NCBI RefSeq assembly: GCF_009831455.1 | Contig: NZ_WOWO01000003.1 | Location: 186,001-250,000 of the forward strand | Reading direction: 5' to 3' | DNA from: Salinirussus salinus | Lineage (GTDB): Archaea > Halobacteriota > Halobacteria > Halobacteriales > Haloarculaceae | DNA: 64,000 nucleotides | Shown: positions 8,874-16,905 of the stretch, in pieces | Layout: every line of letters begins with the position of its first letter | Numbering within the stretch: position 1 is the first letter of the stretch | Program-made: the position numbers and the translations under genes | Notes under the pieces: generated by a model | The model's database searches: none | Told to the model about the DNA's origin: nothing | The model's input: the letters and a program-made list of their open reading frames with translations, nothing else

Positions 8874-9479
8874 CTACTCGCTGCCGTTGACGACCGCGGT
8901 CTCGAACCCCTCGCCGGTCAAGGAGACACCCGCCGCACAGACCGCGTGCTCGAAGGGGTGCTCGTACAGCTCCCGGGCCGCCCCCGCCGCCTCGGTCGCC
9001 GCGAGCTCGAACGGCTCCGGACTGTCACGCTCGTAGGTCGCCACGAGCGTCGGCTCCGTCACCCGCTCGACGAGCAGGGCGTCCCGCCGGACCGTCCCCA
9101 CCAGTGCACCGGGCTCCTCGTCGACCGCGGGGTCGTCGGTCAGCCCGACGATACCGGCGATCCGGGGGGTGTCGTAGTCGTCCTTCTCGAAATCCAGTGC
9201 CGCGAGCGGGCCCGCCAGGGCGTCGCGTGCCGGCGTCCCGAGCGCGAGTTTCTCGGCGACGGGGTCGACGTGGGAGCCGTTGCCGACCACGACCCCGCGG
9301 TCGGTCCGGCGCAGGCAGTTGTAGGAGATGTAGGAGTTGTCACTGGGCGGGGCCTCGGGCGTCGGCTCGACGGTCACGGCGCCGTCGCGTTCGACGGCCC
9401 GGCGGTTCGGGAAGGACCGGGAGGAGACGCGGTAGGCGCCCACCTCCGGCGCGACCACGAGGAAGCGTCCGACGTACAT
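8874..9479 (-). CDS. purO: IMP cyclohydrolase, archaeal type
   Basis: Catalyses the last step of de novo purine synthesis, ring closure of FAICAR to IMP. Archaea use PurO instead of the bacterial PurH cyclohydrolase domain. The 201-residue length and sequence fit PurO: the N-terminal Tyr-Val-Gly-Arg-Phe-Leu-Val near residue 2, the Arg-Ser-Phe-Pro-Asn-Arg-Arg segment near 21-27, the Tyr-Ile-Ser-Tyr-Asn-Cys-Leu-Arg stretch near 50-57, and Gly-Asn-Gly-Ser-His-Val-Asp near 66-72. It diverges from the HNH gene with an 81-bp gap that must hold both promoters. Confidence 0.93.
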   Translation of the reverse strand: MYVGRFLVVAPEVGAYRVSSRSFPNRRAVERDGAVTVEPTPEAPPSDNSYISYNCLRRTDRGVVVGNGSHVDPVAEKLALGTPARDALAGPLAALDFEKDDYDTPRIAGIVGLTDDPAVDEEPGALVGTVRRDALLVERVTEPTLVATYERDSPEPFELAATEAAGAARELYEHPFEHAVCAAGVSLTGEGFETAVVNGSE

Positions 9480-9560
9480 ACCCCCGACTGGCCGGCCGGC
9501 GGGCAAATCGGTGTCGGTTGCCGGACAGCGTTCAAGTACAGAGGCGGCCCCAGCGTCGGC

Positions 9561-10142
9561 ATGGCGACCGAGGAAGACTGTCTGGCGGCGCTCCGGGCGG
9601 CCGCGCGGGAACTGGGCGAGTCGCCCACCAAAGCGCAGTACGAGGACCTGGGACTGACCCCCGCCGCGTCGACGATCCTCCGTGTCTGTGGCGGCTGGAA
9701 CGAGGCCAAAGAGCGCGCCGGGCTGGAGACGTACGACGCCGGACAGTTCGGCGGAACCGAGGTGGGTCCCAAGCCTGACCACGTCGACCTCACCGACGAG
9801 GAGTGGGAAGCGCTCTCGGGACACCAGCGGTGGTACCGGAAGAACCTCGACCACTCGCGGGAGCGAAAGCGACGGCGACGACGGGAACTCGTCCGCTGGG
9901 TCTACGAGTACAAACGGGACAACTGCGAGTGTCGCGAGTGCGGGGAGGAGCACCCGGGCTGTCTGGAGTTTCATCACCCCGACGGGACCGACAAGGAGTT
10001 CAGCGTCTCCCGGCGCGCGAACCGTGGCCACTCGAAGGAGAACATCCGTGCGGAGATGGAGCGATGTGTCGTCCTCTGCGCGAATTGCCACCGGAAGGAA
10101 CACTACGAACCGCCGACGCGGCCAGAAAGCGACAGGGTTTAG
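9561..10142 (+). CDS. HNH nuclease-like protein with homing-endonuclease-associated N-terminal repeat
   Basis: 193-residue protein. Residues 1-55 resemble the small helical repeat often attached to homing endonucleases (a Pro-Thr-Lys-Ala-Gln-Tyr segment followed by Gly-Gly-Trp-Asn-Glu-Ala-Lys). Residues about 125-185 are a Cys-supported HNH domain: Cys-Glu-Cys-Arg-Glu-Cys, then Glu-Phe-His-His-Pro-Asp-Gly, then [10 protein letters not shown]. A very basic patch (Lys-Arg-Arg-Arg-Arg-Arg) at about 102-108 suits DNA binding. It ends 25 bp before an intron-containing tRNA-Gln. A free-standing mobile nuclease or a host nuclease are both possible. Confidence 0.85.
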   Translation: MATEEDCLAALRAAARELGESPTKAQYEDLGLTPAASTILRVCGGWNEAKERAGLETYDAGQFGGTEVGPKPDHVDLTDEEWEALSGHQRWYRKNLDHSRERKRRRRRELVRWVYEYKRDNCECRECGEEHPGCLEFHHPDGTDKEFSVSRRANRGHSKENIRAEMERCVVLCANCHRKEHYEPPTRPESDRV

Positions 10143-10167
10143 TTGCAAAGCGCGAAGAGTGATGTAG

Positions 10168-10273
10168 AGTCCCGTGGGGTAGCGGCCAATCCTGCGAGCT
10201 TCTGGAGCGTGGCGAGAACACCTCTCCCGCGCGGAAACGGCTCGCGACGGAAGTTCGAATCTTCCCGGGACTA
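10168..10273 (+). tRNA. tRNA-Gln (anticodon CTG) with a 33-nt intron
   Basis: The acceptor arms AGTCCCG (10168-10174) and CGGGACT (10266-10272) pair fully, followed by discriminator A. The T arm is GGAAG, loop TTCGAAT, CTTCC. The D arm is GGGT with loop AGCGGCCA. The anticodon stem CGAGC pairs with GCTCG (10240-10244), giving anticodon CTG at 10202-10204 and U33 at 10201. Between position 37 (10205) and position 38 (10239) lies an insert, 10206-10238, at the canonical archaeal intron site; it would be removed by the tRNA-splicing endonuclease. Removing it leaves 73 nt. No CCA is encoded. Confidence 0.93.
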
Positions 10274-10323
10274 TGACTCTGGACGCCGAAACCCCGACCG
10301 GCAGGACCGTTCGAGCCCCTCTC

Positions 10324-11196
10324 TCATCCCTCCTCTGGAATCGTCACGGGCTCGAACCGCTTGAGGCCGAAGTAGGTGTTCAGGACGGCACCGAACCCGA
10401 CGGCAGCGACCCCGAGCTGCACGAGGCCCCCGACGTAGGGAACCATCCCCAGAACTTCCAGCGCGACCAGGAACACCCCGACCCCCGCAACCGTGGCGAC
10501 CTGCACCCGCTCGACCGGGACGCGCGTGCCGACCAGGTAGCCGAAGACCACCTGGCCGTAGACCACGACCAGGAATTCGGCGACGAGCCCGACGATAGCG
10601 ACCGGGATCAACACGAGGGTGAACGCCATGTACACGAACAGGACCAGCAGCGTCGCCGCCCCGAGAGCGCCGACGACGCCGCTGACGAGCGTGTGGTCCG
10701 TGACCGCGCTGCCGGCGTTCTCGAGCAGGGCCGGGTGGCGGCCGACCAGCCACCACCCGATGGCTCCGAGCACGAGAAACTGCAGCAGGAACCCGCCGAC
10801 CCGCTGGCCCGGGGAATCGGACGGCACCGGCGCCGCGAACTCGGAGACGCGTCCGACCGTCGCGCCGTCGGCGACTACCGAGTCCCCGGCGATGGTCTGG
10901 ACGGTTCCGGTCACCGTCGCCCCGTCGGCGACGGAGAGATTGCCGGCAAGCAGCGTCACGTCGCCGTCGACCGCCCCCTCGACCCGCGTGGTCCCGCCGA
11001 TGGCGTAGACGTCCCCGCTGACAGTGCTTCCGACGGGCACGGTGGTCGTTCCGCCGGCGACCACGTGCACGTCCTGGAGGGTCTCGAGGCTGGTGTCCCC
11101 CTGGAACGTCACCGACAGCTGCTGGACCTCGCCGCCACCGACCGAAATCATGAGCAGGACGACGACCAGAAGCGGGATCGCGTCGGTCGGGCTCAC
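10324..11196 (-). CDS. Bactofilin-like (polymer-forming) domain fused to multi-pass membrane region
   Basis: 290-residue protein. It begins with a hydrophobic segment (about 5-22), then a right-handed beta-helix-like stretch at about 25-115 with regularly repeated Gly-Ser-Thr-Val-Ser-Gly-Asp-Val and Gly-Ala-Thr-Val-Thr-Gly-Thr-Val units, as in bactofilins and related polymer-forming proteins, and ends with about four to five membrane helices (about 130-275). The beta-helix would be outside the cell if the first segment is a signal or anchor. The start is GTG at 11196, overlapping the stop of the upstream MFS-like gene in a GTGA arrangement, so the two are co-translated. Function unknown. Confidence 0.8.
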   Translation of the reverse strand: MSPTDAIPLLVVVLLMISVGGGEVQQLSVTFQGDTSLETLQDVHVVAGGTTTVPVGSTVSGDVYAIGGTTRVEGAVDGDVTLLAGNLSVADGATVTGTVQTIAGDSVVADGATVGRVSEFAAPVPSDSPGQRVGGFLLQFLVLGAIGWWLVGRHPALLENAGSAVTDHTLVSGVVGALGAATLLVLFVYMAFTLVLIPVAIVGLVAEFLVVVYGQVVFGYLVGTRVPVERVQVATVAGVGVFLVALEVLGMVPYVGGLVQLGVAAVGFGAVLNTYFGLKRFEPVTIPEEG

Positions 11197-12497
11197 GTCG
11201 CCGACTCACCCCCGTCGCGAACGAGTTCGACCATCCGGTGGGCGTACAGCCCGACCGCGAGGCCGAACAGCAGCAGCAGGGACAGCGCCTGGACGACGTT
11301 GAGGTGTGACAGGAGGGTCAACTCGGCCGCCTGGAAGTACAGCGCCAGCGCCGTGCTCGTGAACGTGGCCAGCCAGCCGGCGACGCCGATGCCGACCGCC
11401 GACCGCGTGCCGACCGTGCTCGCGGTCGAGAGGTCCGGCCAGAGGGCGAAGTTCAGCGTCGTGTAGAAGCTCACCGCGACCGCGTAGACGGCGGGGTTGA
11501 GCGGTGACGCGCCCCCCTGCGCGAGCGACGGGAAGACCGCGGCGAGCCGCAGGTCCGAGGTGTAAAGCACGTGTGTCAGCGCGAACAGCGCGAACGTCCA
11601 GAGGAACACGCGGGACAGCGAGTAGTTGACGTAGATGACGCCGGCCATCACCGCGCCGACGACGTGCGCGACGGCGATGAACAGCCGCGTCGAGAGCTCC
11701 GGGGACTGCCACGAACTGAGGAGCAGCGACGGGGTGTCGATGATCCGCAGAAAGCCCAGGCTGTCGATGAAGAACACGCCGAACATGAGGGCCACGGGTA
11801 CCACGAACGCGAGACTCCGTGTCCGGATCTCGGGGTGACAGAACCGGCCGGTCCCGAACGCGCGGTGCTGTGTCCCCAGCTCGGCGAGCAGGGCGTCCAG
11901 CCGGTCGACCCGGGCGAACGAGAGCACCCCGAGGACGAGCGCACCGGGGACCATCGCGGCGACCATCACCCGGCTGAAGACGTCGACCGACCACGAGAGC
12001 GGGACCGCGTTCGCGACGAAGTAGGCGATGGCCGTGACCGCGGCGGCGACGTACCCGCGGTCGGGGACCGGGACGAGGTCGATAGCAAGCGAGAACGAGA
12101 CGGGGAAGCCGACCCCGAGCCCGACCGACGCGGCGACGACCCAGGCGCCGAACGCGGACACCGAGCGAACGTTTGGGGCGACGAGCGTGAGCACCAGCTG
12201 GAGACAGACGACGCCGAACAGCACCCGGAGTTTCGTCCGGAGCGCGGTGTTCCACCCGCCCCGGTCCATCGCCACGCCGGTCGCGACCGCGACGACGAGC
12301 GTACTCAGCGCGAGGACGGCCATCCACGCCGACACCGCCGTCTCGGAGAGGCCGACGAGGCGGGTCCCGAGGTCGATGAGCCCGAGCTGGACGAAGGTGA
12401 TGTTGTAGTAGTAGCCGGCGACCATCAGCGCGACGAACAGCACGTACCCGAACGCCGTCGTCCACCGACCCTCCCGGACGTGCCTGACGAACTCCAT
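11193..12497 (-). CDS. MFS-like multi-pass membrane protein
   Basis: 434-residue protein with about twelve hydrophobic helices. The loop after helix 2 reads Gly-Val-Ala-Met-Asp-Arg-Gly-Gly-Trp, a weak match to the MFS loop motif. No transporter subfamily is recognisable, so the substrate is unknown. The ATG at 12497 is preferred over an in-frame GTG at 12515: an AT-rich box near 12533-12541 on this strand would put transcription start near 12510, between the two. It is followed without a gap by the bactofilin-like gene, suggesting one envelope-related unit. Confidence 0.75.
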   Translation of the reverse strand: MEFVRHVREGRWTTAFGYVLFVALMVAGYYYNITFVQLGLIDLGTRLVGLSETAVSAWMAVLALSTLVVAVATGVAMDRGGWNTALRTKLRVLFGVVCLQLVLTLVAPNVRSVSAFGAWVVAASVGLGVGFPVSFSLAIDLVPVPDRGYVAAAVTAIAYFVANAVPLSWSVDVFSRVMVAAMVPGALVLGVLSFARVDRLDALLAELGTQHRAFGTGRFCHPEIRTRSLAFVVPVALMFGVFFIDSLGFLRIIDTPSLLLSSWQSPELSTRLFIAVAHVVGAVMAGVIYVNYSLSRVFLWTFALFALTHVLYTSDLRLAAVFPSLAQGGASPLNPAVYAVAVSFYTTLNFALWPDLSTASTVGTRSAVGIGVAGWLATFTSTALALYFQAAELTLLSHLNVVQALSLLLLFGLAVGLYAHRMVELVRDGGESAT

Positions 12498-12630
12498 GTG
12501 GGGTCGCCGTATCACTTCTTGTTAGCGAGACGTAATAAAAGGCGATGGGGGCGTGTCCGGTCGGGACGGCGTCGCTATCCTGGCTCGCGGGTCGTGTGCC
12601 GGGCTCCCCCTGGCGGTTCGAGTTCACCGG

Positions 12631-13023
12631 TCAGCGAGGGCCTGCAGCACTGCCCGGTTCGGTGCCCGCCGGTCCGCGGAGGTACGCGCCCACTCCGGCG
12701 GCGAGCCCAACAGCGAAGGCGACCCCGAGCGCGAGGGTGATCCCGACCCTGAACAGACCGGCGAGGGCGACGAGGGCGAACAGAAAGACGGCGCCGAATC
12801 CGCCGAAGGCTCCCGCGACCCGCTGGCGTCGGGCTGGCGCCTCGCCGGCCAGCCCCAGGTACACCCCGGCCGCGGCGAACGCGCCGGCAGCGACCCCTGC
12901 CGGAATACCGAGCAGCAGGGAGAACTCGACCCACGGCTGGGCGAACTCGGTCACGGCGACGCCGACGAGCAGGAACGCGGCGGTCCCGGCTGCCAGGGCC
13001 AGCCCGAGCGTCTTGGCGTTCAT
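12631..13023 (-). CDS. Small four-helix membrane protein, unknown function
   Basis: 130-residue hydrophobic protein with about four membrane segments (roughly 5-27, 33-55, 68-88, 92-115) and a short polar tail. Many Gly and Ala residues pack the helices. I do not recognise a family with a known role. The 5' region to 13050 is AT-rich for this genome (TTGATATTATG near 13041-13051), consistent with a promoter for this strand. Overlapping frames on the other strand are Arg/Pro-rich and are not credible genes. Confidence 0.7.
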   Translation of the reverse strand: MNAKTLGLALAAGTAAFLLVGVAVTEFAQPWVEFSLLLGIPAGVAAGAFAAAGVYLGLAGEAPARRQRVAGAFGGFGAVFLFALVALAGLFRVGITLALGVAFAVGLAAGVGAYLRGPAGTEPGSAAGPR

Positions 13024-13155
13024 GTCCAGGTATTCACTTCAATTGATATTATGTGTTCGGGCCCACTCGGCGGCGGTCGGAATGCGGGATGGGACGCTTG
13101 AGGTTCACTCACGTGTGCGGTCGCACATCTCCCAGCATGGACCGCCGGGCGTTCG

Positions 13156-13782
13156 TCAGTGGCCTGTTGGTGCCCGGAAGACGCGGACGGTGTCGCGCTT
13201 GCCGGGTTCACAGACCAGCTGGGCGAGCCCCAGCCCGGAGAACACCGCCTCCCAGTCACGGTAGTACAGCGGGAAGTCGTCGCGGACGCAGCTCACGTCG
13301 TTGCCCGGGCGGCCGCGCTCGGGGCTGTTACCCTCGTTTTCGGCGGTGACGAGCAGGTCGTCCGTGACCCGCACCAGTTCCTCGAACACCCACTCGTTGT
13401 CGGGGTGGACGTGCTGGAGCGTCTCCACCGAGTAGATGACGTCGAACTGGCCGTCCCCGAACCCGGGGACGACCTCCTCGAGGGCACCGGTGTGGAAGGT
13501 ACCGGTCTCGGCCAGCTCGGGGTAGTACTCCGCCATCACCTCGAAGGATTCGTCGTTGATGTCGACGCCGGTGAGGTTCTCGAAGCCGCTGTCCAGAAGG
13601 TGGGCGAGGTGGCGCCCGGAGCTACAGCCGACTTCGAGGACCGCCGCACTCTCGTCGGCGTAGTACGAGAGCACGTCAGCGAGCGTCTCGCTCACTTCGT
13701 TCGGCCCGATCTCGGCGTAGTAGGTCGGGGAGAACTCCCCCGAGCGCTCGGCCCAGCTGCGGTGGGTCTCCTCCGGGTCCAT
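13156..13782 (-). CDS. SAM-dependent methyltransferase, class I
   Basis: 208-residue protein with a Rossmann methyltransferase core. Motif I is Val-Leu-Glu-Val-Gly-Cys-Ser-Ser-Gly-Arg-His (about 48-58), motif II has the acidic Val-Asp-Ile-Asn (about 73-76), and the post-core motif is Phe-Asp-Val-Ile-Tyr-Ser-Val-Glu-Thr-Leu-Gln-His (about 113-124). This pattern is that of small-molecule methyltransferases such as the UbiE/methyltransferase-11 group; the acceptor is unknown. The ATG at 13782 is the first start before the core; far longer upstream readings are antisense to neighbouring genes. It diverges from the thioesterase gene. Confidence 0.88.
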   Translation of the reverse strand: MDPEETHRSWAERSGEFSPTYYAEIGPNEVSETLADVLSYYADESAAVLEVGCSSGRHLAHLLDSGFENLTGVDINDESFEVMAEYYPELAETGTFHTGALEEVVPGFGDGQFDVIYSVETLQHVHPDNEWVFEELVRVTDDLLVTAENEGNSPERGRPGNDVSCVRDDFPLYYRDWEAVFSGLGLAQLVCEPGKRDTVRVFRAPTGH

Positions 13783-13926
13783 ACTCCTCCCGACGACCCC
13801 CACACGGCTAAAGTCACGGATCCCCGTTCGACGCCACCGGGCGGTGCCGTCCCGGCGCGGTGGTCCCGTCCGGCACGACTGCCGGAGTCCCAACGTACAA
13901 CTGCCGACCCGGTGTAGCGGGGGAGC

Positions 13927-14535
13927 ATGGCCGACACCGACGAGGACGGCGGAACACACACGGTGGAACTGTCGCTTTCCGACGCCGAGTACGACAGGCT
14001 GCAGGCGCTCGGTGACGACCCCGAGGGGGTGCTCGCGGGGGCGCTCGAGCGGGAGTTGCGCGTCCGGGAGGCGGCCGCCGCCGCCGAGACGCGCCGGGCC
14101 GGCGAGGCCGAGGAACCCATCGACGTGCCGCCGCTCGGGCCGCTGTCGGACTCCCCGGTCGGCAGCCTGCTGGGCTGGGAGGTGGAGTCGGTCGGTGACG
14201 GCGAGGCGACCCTCTCGATGGAGGCGAGCAGCCGCCACGCCAACCGCGGCGGCCCGGTCCAGGGCGGGGTCATCACCGCGCTCGCGGACACGACCACCGC
14301 CTTCGCGTTCATGACGACCCTCGACGAGGGGGAGTCGACCACCAACATCGAGCTGAAGATCAACTTCCTGCGGCCGGTCTTCGAGGACCGCCTCGAGGCG
14401 ACGGCGACGGTCGTCGACCGCGGCCGGACCATCGGGATGGTCCAGTGTGACGTCCACAACTCGGCGGGGAAACTGGTCGCGCGGCTGTCGACCACCTACA
14501 TGGTGTTGCGGGGCGACCGGGGCGGGGGGGAGTGA
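13927..14535 (+). CDS. PaaI-type hotdog thioesterase with N-terminal extension
   Basis: 202 residues. The hotdog domain occupies about 75-198, with the family motif Asn-Arg-Gly-Gly-Pro-Val-Gln-Gly-Gly-Val-Ile-Thr-Ala-Leu-Ala-Asp (about 102-117). PaaI-like enzymes hydrolyse acyl- or aryl-CoA thioesters in the cytoplasm. Residues 1-70 form an extra segment, Glu/Ala-rich and probably helical, beginning Val-Glu-Leu-Ser-Leu-Ser-Asp-Ala-Glu-Tyr, which could be a small dimerisation or regulatory helix and is not part of the usual 130-150 residue family. Substrate is undetermined. Confidence 0.85.
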   Translation: MADTDEDGGTHTVELSLSDAEYDRLQALGDDPEGVLAGALERELRVREAAAAAETRRAGEAEEPIDVPPLGPLSDSPVGSLLGWEVESVGDGEATLSMEASSRHANRGGPVQGGVITALADTTTAFAFMTTLDEGESTTNIELKINFLRPVFEDRLEATATVVDRGRTIGMVQCDVHNSAGKLVARLSTTYMVLRGDRGGGE

Positions 14536-14745
14536 GAGCCTCGCCTCCGGACACCGTTTTGCGTCCTGCGCTGTATCGGGGACCGGTCCCTTTCCCAGTT
14601 CTGGATCCGGGGAGCGGCGCTGGCTCCGAGCCGGTCGGACTGCCGTCCAGCAGTCGTCCGGCCGGGCACACGCCGCCTGTCCGACAGTTCCAGGATTGAT
14701 ACTCCGGCCCAAACGGTTATGCCACCGATCCGCGATACTGCGACA

Positions 14746-16866
14746 ATGGCCACGTCGGCCCACCCGGAGACCCGCGTGCTCCACGTGGACGACGACCCCG
14801 CCTTCGCCGACCTGGCGGCCGACATCCTGGAGCGCCAGCGGGCGTCGCTGGTCGTCGAGACCGCGACCAGCGCCGCCGAGGGGCTCGAGGTGCTCGCCGA
14901 CGGGACGGTCGACTGCGTCGTCTCGGACTACGACATGCCCGGCCAGAACGGCATCGAGTTCCTCGAGACCGTCCGCGAGGAGTACCCCGACCTGCCGTTC
15001 ATCCTGTTCACCGGGAAGGGGAGCGAGGAGGTCGCGGGCGAGGCCATCTCCGCGGGCGTCACCGACTACCTCCAGAAGGACGGCGGGACCGACCAGTACG
15101 CGCTGCTGGCGAACCGGGTCGTCAACGCGGTCGGCCGGGCCCGCGCCGAGCGGACCCGCCGTCGCCAGCTCGAGGCCATCGAGGCCGCCCAGGAGGGGAT
15201 CGCCATCCTCGACGCCGACGGCCACTTCACCTACGTCAACGAGACCTACGCCGCACTCTACGGCTACGAGCCGGGGGAGCTCGTCGGCGAGCACTGGGAG
15301 CTGGTCTACCCGGACGACGAGGTTGGCTTTGCCCGCGAGGAGGTGGTCCCGACCGCCCGCGATGAGGGGCGCTGGCACGGCCGGACGACCGGGCTCCGGG
15401 CCGACGGCACGACCTTCCCCGAAGACCACGTGCTGTCGGCCACCGAGGCCGGCGAACTCGTCTGCACCGTCCGGGACGTCTCGGGCCGCGAGGAGCGCGA
15501 ACAGGAGCTCACCCGGTACCGACGGCTGACCGAGGCCATGGGCGACCCGGTCTACGTGCTCGACGCCGACGGGTACTACACGTACGTCAACGACGCCCTC
15601 GTCGAGACCTTCGGCTACGAGCGCGAGGAGCTGCTCGGGGAACACGCCTCGCTGATCATTCCCGACCCGGCCTTCGAGCGCGGCAGCGACCTCATCCGCG
15701 AGCTGCTCGCCGACGAGGACCGCCAGAGCGTCACCTGGGAGCTCGAGAACGTCACCGCCGAGGGCGAGGAGGTCGTCGTCGAGAACCACCTCGCCCTCCT
15801 CCCCTCGGCTGACGGGGAGTTCCGTGGGACGGTCGGCGTCGTTCGCGACATCACCGAGCACAGGGACCGCGAGCGCGACCTGCGCCGGTACGAGCGGATG
15901 GTCAACGCGATGCAGGAGGCTGCCTGTATCTACGACGAGGAGGGCCGGTTCGTGGTCGTCAACGAGTACCTGGCGGACTTTTATGAAACGACGCGCGAGG
16001 CACTCCGTGGCCGGAAAAGCGACCTCATTCCGGCGGTTCGCGAGGAGAGTGACGGTGACCCCTATGCGGAGCTGCTCGCCGGCGAGCGCGAGCAGTTCCG
16101 CGGCCGGGTGACGAGCGAGTTTCTGGGACGCGGGACCGAGACCCTCTCCTACCGCCTCGTGCCGCTGACGGTCGAGGGGGAGACCGAGGGGGTCGTCGGC
16201 GTCGCCCGGGAGGTCACCGAGTCCAGGGAACGCGAGCGGAGGCTGGAGCGCCAGAACGAGCGCCTCGAGGAGCTGGCGAGCGTGGTCTCTCACGACCTCC
16301 GGAACCCGCTCAACGTGGCACAGGGCCGGGCCAAACTGGCGCGGGACGGCTCCGACAGCGTCCACCTCGACGCGGTCGTCCACGCGCTCGACCGGATGGA
16401 GGCGCTGGTCGACGACCTCCTGACGCTCGCACGCGAGGACGGCGCCGTCGAGGGGACCGAACCGGTCGACCTCCGTCGGGCCGTCGAGGGCTGCTGGCGG
16501 ACCGTCGACACGGCGCGGGCGACGCTCATTACCGACACCGGTCGGGTGGTCAGAGCCGACTCCATCCGGCTCCAGCAGCTTCTCGAGAACCTCTTCCGGA
16601 ACGCCGTCGAGCACGGCGGCGACGGCGTGACGGTGCGGGTCGGCGACCTCCCCGACGGGTTCTACGTCGCCGACGACGGCCCCGGCGTCCCGCTCGAGGC
16701 ACGCGAGCGGGTCTTCCAGAGCGGCTACTCGACCCGGGAGGACGGGACCGGACTCGGGCTGGCGATCGTCCGCGAGGTCGCCCTGGCCCACGGCTGGACG
16801 GTCACCGTGACCGAGAGCGCCGACGGCGGCGCGCGCTTCGAGGTCACCGGCGTCGAGGTCGCCTGA
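14746..16866 (+). CDS. Sensor histidine kinase: receiver, three PAS domains, HisKA, HATPase
   Basis: 706-residue soluble signalling protein with no membrane segments. Order: response-regulator receiver (about 8-125, phospho-acceptor Asp in Ser-Asp-Tyr-Asp-Met-Pro-Gly near 62), PAS 1 (about 145-255, with Phe-Thr-Tyr-Val-Asn-Glu-Thr-Tyr), PAS 2 (about 265-375), PAS 3 (about 380-490), then HisKA with the H-box Val-Ser-His-Asp-Leu-Arg-Asn-Pro-Leu (about 512-520) and the ATPase domain (Asn-Ala-Val-Glu-His-Gly-Gly, Asp-Asp-Gly-Pro-Gly-Val, Gly-Thr-Gly-Leu-Gly-Leu). Signal and partner are unknown. The ATG at 14746 is used; an in-frame ATG at 14719 is the alternative. Confidence 0.9.
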   Translation: MATSAHPETRVLHVDDDPAFADLAADILERQRASLVVETATSAAEGLEVLADGTVDCVVSDYDMPGQNGIEFLETVREEYPDLPFILFTGKGSEEVAGEAISAGVTDYLQKDGGTDQYALLANRVVNAVGRARAERTRRRQLEAIEAAQEGIAILDADGHFTYVNETYAALYGYEPGELVGEHWELVYPDDEVGFAREEVVPTARDEGRWHGRTTGLRADGTTFPEDHVLSATEAGELVCTVRDVSGREEREQELTRYRRLTEAMGDPVYVLDADGYYTYVNDALVETFGYEREELLGEHASLIIPDPAFERGSDLIRELLADEDRQSVTWELENVTAEGEEVVVENHLALLPSADGEFRGTVGVVRDITEHRDRERDLRRYERMVNAMQEAACIYDEEGRFVVVNEYLADFYETTREALRGRKSDLIPAVREESDGDPYAELLAGEREQFRGRVTSEFLGRGTETLSYRLVPLTVEGETEGVVGVAREVTESRERERRLERQNERLEELASVVSHDLRNPLNVAQGRAKLARDGSDSVHLDAVVHALDRMEALVDDLLTLAREDGAVEGTEPVDLRRAVEGCWRTVDTARATLITDTGRVVRADSIRLQQLLENLFRNAVEHGGDGVTVRVGDLPDGFYVADDGPGVPLEARERVFQSGYSTREDGTGLGLAIVREVALAHGWTVTVTESADGGARFEVTGVEVA

Positions 16867-16905
16867 GGCGAGCGCCCCGGGACGGGACGGTTCTCCCGCG
16901 GGCAG

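Noticed and set aside
12553-13264. Plus-strand frames across the small four-helix membrane protein
   Set aside because: They are Arg/Pro/Ser-rich and antisense to a frame with regular hydrophobic helices and an AT-rich promoter.
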